From NCBI GenBank assembly GCA_013314855.1, contig JABUEW010000015.1:1-48179 (forward strand): a stretch of 48,179 nucleotides of DNA, given 5' to 3'. The stretch comes from Bacillota bacterium. GTDB taxonomy: Bacteria > Bacillota > Clostridia > Acetivibrionales > DUMC01. The first letter of the stretch is position 1. The number at the start of each line of letters is the position of its first letter. Below, one piece after another: positions 45,095-48,179 of this stretch. Below the pieces are notes generated by a model that did no database searches, was not told the DNA's origin, and saw nothing but the letters and a program-made list of their open reading frames with translations. A program made the position numbers and the translations under genes.

Positions 45095-45433
45095 TTAGAG
45101 CGCTTTTTCTCCACGTTCTCCTGTACGTATTCTTATTACATCGGCAACATCATAGAGAAATATTTTGCCATCGCCGACATCGCCTTTTGCTAATTTACTG
45201 CATACAGCTTTTACGATATTTTCAGCTATAGTATCACTTGTTACTGTTTGAACTCTGATTTTAGGAAGAAGGTTTACTGTGTAGGTTGTTCCTCTATATT
45301 GGGCGGTAAACCCTTTTTGGTTCCCATATCCCATAACATTACTAATCATAAGCCCTGTTATTCCGCATTCCTGTAATACGATTTTTAATTCCTCAAGACG
45401 CTCCGGTTTGATTATGATTTCTACTTTTTTCAT
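45095..45433 (-). CDS. glnK: PII nitrogen regulatory protein GlnK
   Basis: 112-aa PII signal protein. The T-loop QYRGTTYTVNLLPKI carries Tyr51, the site uridylylated in proteobacterial PII, and the C-terminal signature GDGKIFLYDVADVIRIRTGERG is intact. It binds ATP/ADP and 2-oxoglutarate and gates AmtB, encoded just downstream. Transcription starts from a strong promoter and must pass an attenuator-like hairpin ~90 nt upstream, a module shared with asnA. Confidence 0.95.
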   Translation of the reverse strand: MKKVEIIIKPERLEELKIVLQECGITGLMISNVMGYGNQKGFTAQYRGTTYTVNLLPKIRVQTVTSDTIAENIVKAVCSKLAKGDVGDGKIFLYDVADVIRIRTGERGEKAL

Positions 45434-45517
45434 TGTGTTATCTCCTCGCTTTCTTAAAATAATGTTTTAAGATTAACTTGCATTTATCAATTTGGGTATT
45501 GCACTTTTTGCTCTTAT

Positions 45518-45559
45518 AAAAAAGGCGCTTGGGTGGAAAATCCACCAGCGCCTTTGCTG
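45518..45559 (-). promoter_or_regulatory. Attenuator-like leader of glnK-amtB
   Basis: Minus strand: CAGC-AAAGGC-GCTG (45559-45546) can form a 4-bp hairpin with a six-base loop. The same bases are the 5' arm of a terminator, in which GGCGCT and GGTGGA pair with TCCACC and AGCGCC with a 2-nt bulge, followed by six T (45523-45518). The two folds are mutually exclusive. It lies between the promoter and glnK, with no minus-strand gene upstream. The 14-nt core is identical to that before asnA. Confidence 0.75.
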
Positions 45560-45577
45560 AAATTTAATTATAAATCC

Positions 45578-45606
45578 AGTTTAACACAAAATATGCAATA
45601 TGTCAA
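45578..45606 (-). promoter_or_regulatory. glnK-amtB promoter
   Basis: -35 TTGACA (45601-45606), 17-bp spacer, -10 TAAACT (45578-45583). The spacer begins TATTGCATA and ends TGTGT, closely matching the asnA promoter. Confidence 0.75.
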
Positions 45607-45653
45607 ACTAAAAATTGCAAAAAGACCAATAAGAATTAGTTATATTGGTTATA

Positions 45654-45705
45654 AACACTATAATTATGCAAGTTTACCAAATCAATCTTGCATAATTATA
45701 GTGTT
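45654..45705. repeat. Perfect 19-bp inverted repeat with 14-nt loop
   Basis: Left arm 45654-45672 and right arm 45687-45705 are exact reverse complements (AACACTATAATTATGCAAG). There is no T-run after either arm. It sits between divergent glnK and folA. Smaller inverted repeats ATTGCTA/TAGCAAT (45715-45733) and AGCAATAA/TTATTGCT (45728-45752) follow. Confidence 0.9.
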
Positions 45706-45799
45706 ATTGTATATATTGCTATAAGGTAGCAATAAAATGATACATTATTGCTTTAATTAAATATTTGGATAAATTATTGTTATTCTTATATAATTATAT

Positions 45800-45838
45800 A
45801 GAATATATAATTAGAATATATAATTAGAATATATAATT
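45800..45838. repeat. Three 13-bp tandem repeats upstream of folA
   Basis: AGAATATATAATT occurs three times head to tail (45800-45812, 45813-45825, 45826-45838). The AT-rich array may contribute the folA -10 region. Confidence 0.85.
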
Positions 45839-45888
45839 ATGAAAAGCAAGAAGGGTATGCCGTATATTGTAATTCGGAGGTAACAAGC

Positions 45889-46380
45889 GTGATTATATCA
45901 ATAATTGCTGCTGTTTCAAAAAATAATGTAATAGGTAAAGACGGAAGAATTCCCTGGAATATTCCAGGAGAAAAGAAGCGCTTTAAGGAACTTACAATTG
46001 GTAAAACAATAATAATCGGCAGAAAGTCTTTTGAAGAGATTGGCAAGCCGTTAACAGACAGAACCACCATTGTTGTTTCAAAAACAAAAAAGTTTTTTGC
46101 CGAAAACTGTATGACTGTAAATTCACTTGAAGAGGCTTTTGAGTTGCTAAAAAATGAAAAGGAAGTATTTATTGCCGGCGGAGCTCAATTGTATGAAGAA
46201 GCTTTGCCATATACAAAATATATTTACTTAACGGTAATTGACAAATATTTTGAAGGAGATGCCTATTTCCCAAGTTTTAACCATGATGATTTTATTATAA
46301 CCTACGAAAAAAGGGTTGAAGGTCCAATATCATATACCTACTATACTTTTGAAAGAAAAGCCATGGTTCAAAAGTTATAG
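45889..46380 (+). CDS. folA: Dihydrofolate reductase
   Basis: 163-aa enzyme reducing dihydrofolate with NADPH. The N-terminal MIISIIAAVSKNNVIGKDGRIPW holds the substrate and cofactor Met20-type loop. TIIIGRKSFEEIGKPLTDRT is the NADPH-binding segment, and VFIAGGAQLYEEALPY completes the fold. The GTG start is supported by CGGAGGT 7 nt upstream. No thyA or thyX is adjacent. A clear hairpin terminator follows. Confidence 0.95.
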   Translation: MIISIIAAVSKNNVIGKDGRIPWNIPGEKKRFKELTIGKTIIIGRKSFEEIGKPLTDRTTIVVSKTKKFFAENCMTVNSLEEAFELLKNEKEVFIAGGAQLYEEALPYTKYIYLTVIDKYFEGDAYFPSFNHDDFIITYEKRVEGPISYTYYTFERKAMVQKL

Positions 46381-46394
46381 GTTGAGGATGGAAT

Positions 46395-46424
46395 GACAGA
46401 GAAAATGTAAACATATTCTCTGTC
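46395..46424 (+). terminator. Terminator after folA
   Basis: GACAGAGAAAATGT (46395-46408) and ACATATTCTCTGTC (46411-46424) form a 14-bp stem with one mismatch and a 2-nt turn, 15 nt after the stop. The following T-run is weak. Confidence 0.65.
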
Positions 46425-46438
46425 TTCCATGTTAATCC

Positions 46439-46745
46439 ATATACTATTTTATAGTACCTCGTCTCTATATGTAGGGCGCATTTTCAAATTTTGAAGAAAA
46501 TGCTGGAAGTAACATTGCGGAAAGTCTTATAGAGCCTGTTAATCCGACGAGGGATAAGCAAATCAACTGTATGAGCAAAATAATTACATTGAAATATTAT
46601 TAAATTCCATTCAAATTATTTTGCAAGTTTGATTTGCCCCGAAGTGAATTTACAGGCTCTTAAGACTTGGAGCATTTAGTTACTGGAAGCATTTTCTTCA
46701 TAAAAATAAAATGCGCCCCTATATGTATACTATTTTACAGTACTT
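46439..46745. mobile_element. ~300-bp foldback (MITE-like) element between folA and asnA
   Basis: The segment is one long imperfect palindrome. The outer arms share GGGCGCATTTT and TGAAGAAAATGCT in inverted orientation (left ~46474-46503, right ~46688-46723). The matching continues inward through AGTCTTA-AGAGCCTGT, GCAAATC and GCAAAATAATT to a centre near 46600. Just outside, a ~21-bp direct repeat (TATACTATTTTA-AGTAC at ~46439-46459 and ~46725-46745) resembles a target duplication. It has no coding capacity. It could be a non-autonomous transposon or a large convergent transcription terminator. Confidence 0.65.
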
Positions 46746-46767
46746 CTCTACTAGAGTTATAAGAGAA

Positions 46768-47793
46768 CTATAGTAGTGCTATACCTGCTTTTTCACACTG
46801 GCTAACCATATCATCAGGCCAAACGGATACTTGAACTTCACCAATGTGTGCTTTGTTGAGGAAGAACATGCATAGCCTTGACTGTCCTATCCCTCCTCCT
46901 ATTGTAAGAGGCAGTTCTCCTTCAAGCAACGCCTTGTGGAAGGGAAGCTGTGCCCTTTCCTCACAGCCTGCTTCTTTAAGCTGTGAAACAAGAGATTTTT
47001 CATCCACTCTTATACCCATAGATGAAACCTCGAATGCTCTGCCCAGCACAGGATAGTAAAATACCATATCGCCGTTTAGTGACCAGTCGTCATAATCGGG
47101 CGCTCTGCCATCGTGGAGAATACCGGATTTAAGTTTTCCTCCTATCTGCATGATGAAAATTGCTCCATATTTTTCTGCTGCCGCAGTTTCTCTTTTTGCT
47201 GGCTCAAGTGTGGGATATCTGTCTTCCAGCTCTTGAGAGGTAATAAAAGTAATTTCTTTGGGCAGGTATGAGTCAAGCTGTGGAAACATTGAAGTTATGC
47301 GGGATTCGGTCTTTAAGAATACGGAATATATTTTTCTTACTATCATTTTTAGAAAATCTATGTTCCTATCGGCTTTGCTGATAATCTTTTCCCAGTCCCA
47401 CTGATCAACATAAATCGAATGCAGGTTATCGGTAATTTCATCTCTGCGAATTGCGTTCATATCGGTATAAAGTCCATAACCTTCTTTAATTCCATAACGT
47501 TTTAATGCATAACGTTTCCATTTGGCAAGAGATTGTACAACCTCTGCTGTTTTCCCGTTGTGATATTTGATGTCAAAGGTCACAGGCCTTTCTACGCCGT
47601 TTAAGTTATCATTGAGGCCTGTTTCGGGCAGAACAAAAAGAGGTGCGGAAACACGAATTAGATTCAGTTCCTGTGCCAGTGCCGTTTCAAAGTAATCCTT
47701 TAGCTCTTTGATTGCTTTTTCTGTTTCAAGTATACCCATTTTCGGTTTGTACCCTGGTGGTATAAATAGCCTGTAGGTAGTGTCTTGTGCCAT
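46768..47793 (-). CDS. asnA: Aspartate-ammonia ligase AsnA
   Basis: Ammonia-dependent asparagine synthetase, 341 aa, a class II aminoacyl-tRNA-synthetase-like fold. Diagnostic segments are FVLPETGLNDNLNGVERPV, AVVQSLAKWKR-type (EVVQSLAKWKRYALKRYGI), GLYTDMNAIRRDE, SIYVDQWDWEK and the C-terminal GGGIGQSRLCMFFL. It uses free ammonium, which fits its sharing of a promoter/attenuator module with glnK-amtB. The ATG is 8-9 nt after GGGGG. Confidence 0.96.
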   Translation of the reverse strand: MAQDTTYRLFIPPGYKPKMGILETEKAIKELKDYFETALAQELNLIRVSAPLFVLPETGLNDNLNGVERPVTFDIKYHNGKTAEVVQSLAKWKRYALKRYGIKEGYGLYTDMNAIRRDEITDNLHSIYVDQWDWEKIISKADRNIDFLKMIVRKIYSVFLKTESRITSMFPQLDSYLPKEITFITSQELEDRYPTLEPAKRETAAAEKYGAIFIMQIGGKLKSGILHDGRAPDYDDWSLNGDMVFYYPVLGRAFEVSSMGIRVDEKSLVSQLKEAGCEERAQLPFHKALLEGELPLTIGGGIGQSRLCMFFLNKAHIGEVQVSVWPDDMVSQCEKAGIALL

Positions 47794-47831
47794 ATTAAAC
47801 TTCCCCCAATTCTAATTAAAAATATAAAAGT

Positions 47832-47869
47832 AAAAGCGCTGAGTGCAAATCCGCACAGCGCCTTTGCTG
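47832..47869 (-). promoter_or_regulatory. Attenuator-like leader of asnA
   Basis: Minus strand: ACAGC-AAAGGC-GCTGT can form a five-pair hexaloop hairpin (47870-47855). It overlaps a terminator stem (GCGCTG/CAGCGC plus TGC/GCA, 2-nt bulge) followed by TTTTACTTTTAT. The 14-nt core equals that before glnK, while the upper terminator stem differs with its pairing preserved. Confidence 0.7.
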
Positions 47870-47909
47870 TTAATATCAATTATAGTGTAATAAAATATTA
47901 TTACAAGAT

Positions 47910-47938
47910 AATTTAACACAGGCTATGAAATATGTCAA
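47910..47938 (-). promoter_or_regulatory. asnA promoter
   Basis: -35 TTGACA (47933-47938), 17-bp spacer, -10 TAAATT (47910-47915). The spacer begins TATTTCATA and ends TGTGT, nearly the same as in the glnK promoter. Confidence 0.7.
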
Positions 47939-48112
47939 TACAAAAATCTTCAAAAAATCTTCAATTTTTTCATCAGAGATGAAGCACGAATTTAAAAGAA
48001 AGAGAAAACAAGAGTTATAGAGAGTAGCAAAAAAATATTTTCGCAAAACCGGGTTGGACACGTACAAGATTAGTATTGTATAGTAGACTTGGGGGAGGTA
48101 GGTAATCAAGTC

Positions 48113-48179
48113 ATGAACAATACTAATAGAACATTTTCAGGTAGGACATTTAGTCCTGAAGATATAGAAATGATAAAAT
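48113..48179 (+). CDS. 5' end of a protein-coding gene cut by the window edge
   Basis: An ATG with GGGGGAGG upstream opens a frame reading MNNTNRTFSGRTFSPEDIEM and continuing past the window. The FSPEDIEMIK segment resembles the beginning of DUF4338-like/transposase-associated proteins, but 22 residues are too few for a firm call. Confidence 0.5.
   Translation, partial: MNNTNRTFSGRTFSPEDIEMIK

Noticed and set aside
45533-45724. 63-codon plus-strand frame across the glnK leader
   Set aside because: Covers the promoter, attenuator and inverted repeat on the other strand; no ribosome site.
47876-48109. 77-codon minus-strand frame upstream of asnA
   Set aside because: AT-rich hydrophobic chance frame overlapping the asnA promoter; no ribosome site.
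1-48179. tRNA or rRNA genes
   Set aside because: No rRNA-like stretch or recognisable tRNA T-arm (GGTTCGAATCC-type) with a matching cloverleaf was seen by eye; a tRNAscan run would settle it.

Overview
This window looks like a chromosomal segment of a low-GC, anaerobic, Gram-positive clostridium, probably close to the Acetivibrio/Ruminiclostridium group. The placement rests on AT-rich intergenic DNA, strong GGAGG-type ribosome sites, a YesM/YesN two-component pair beside an LplBC-type ABC importer, a trimeric [FeFe]-hydrogenase, a T-box-like leader and abundant peptide-modifying radical SAM enzymes. The genus is inference.

Layout. 160-954 (-) is a ribbon-helix-helix/Uma2 fusion whose promoter carries a palindromic operator. 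1396-8725 (+) is a YesM-like kinase, a YesN-like regulator, two sugar-type ABC permeases and a solute-binding lipoprotein; the lipoprotein gene is bracketed by 36-bp inverted repeats. 9125-19883 (+) is the main accessory region, a putative RiPP locus. It holds a 50-residue precursor with eight Cys, four paralogous radical SAM/SPASM maturases, a ferredoxin-type aldo/keto reductase, a YcaO protein with a Cys-rich tail, a gluzincin-type peptidase, a GNAT acetyltransferase and an internally deleted B12-type radical SAM pseudogene. No exporter is present. 20120-27630 (+) is housekeeping: uvrB, uvrA and a ClpE-like ATPase.

27751-34886 (-) is a complete phosphate regulon, pstS-pstC-pstA-pstB-phoU-phoP-phoR. 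Divergent from it, 35329-40752 (+) encodes a NuoE-like subunit, a NuoF protein fused to a GltD/NfnB-like flavoprotein, and an [FeFe]-hydrogenase catalytic subunit. This is probably a soluble, possibly bifurcating and NADP(H)-linked hydrogenase. On the minus strand follow speD, argJ behind a T-box-like leader, and glnK-amtB; then folA (+) and asnA (-). The last 67 bases open a new plus-strand gene.

The two observations I rate highest are (1) the multi-radical-SAM plus YcaO RiPP locus with its tiny precursor gene, and (2) a shared promoter and attenuator module in front of glnK-amtB and asnA. That module consists of near-identical -35/-10 regions, an identical 14-nt sequence able to form a hexaloop hairpin, and an overlapping terminator with compensatory stem changes. 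It suggests a common nitrogen-responsive antitermination mechanism. A ~300-bp foldback (MITE-like) element between folA and asnA, and several palindromes or tandem repeats at promoters, are also noted.
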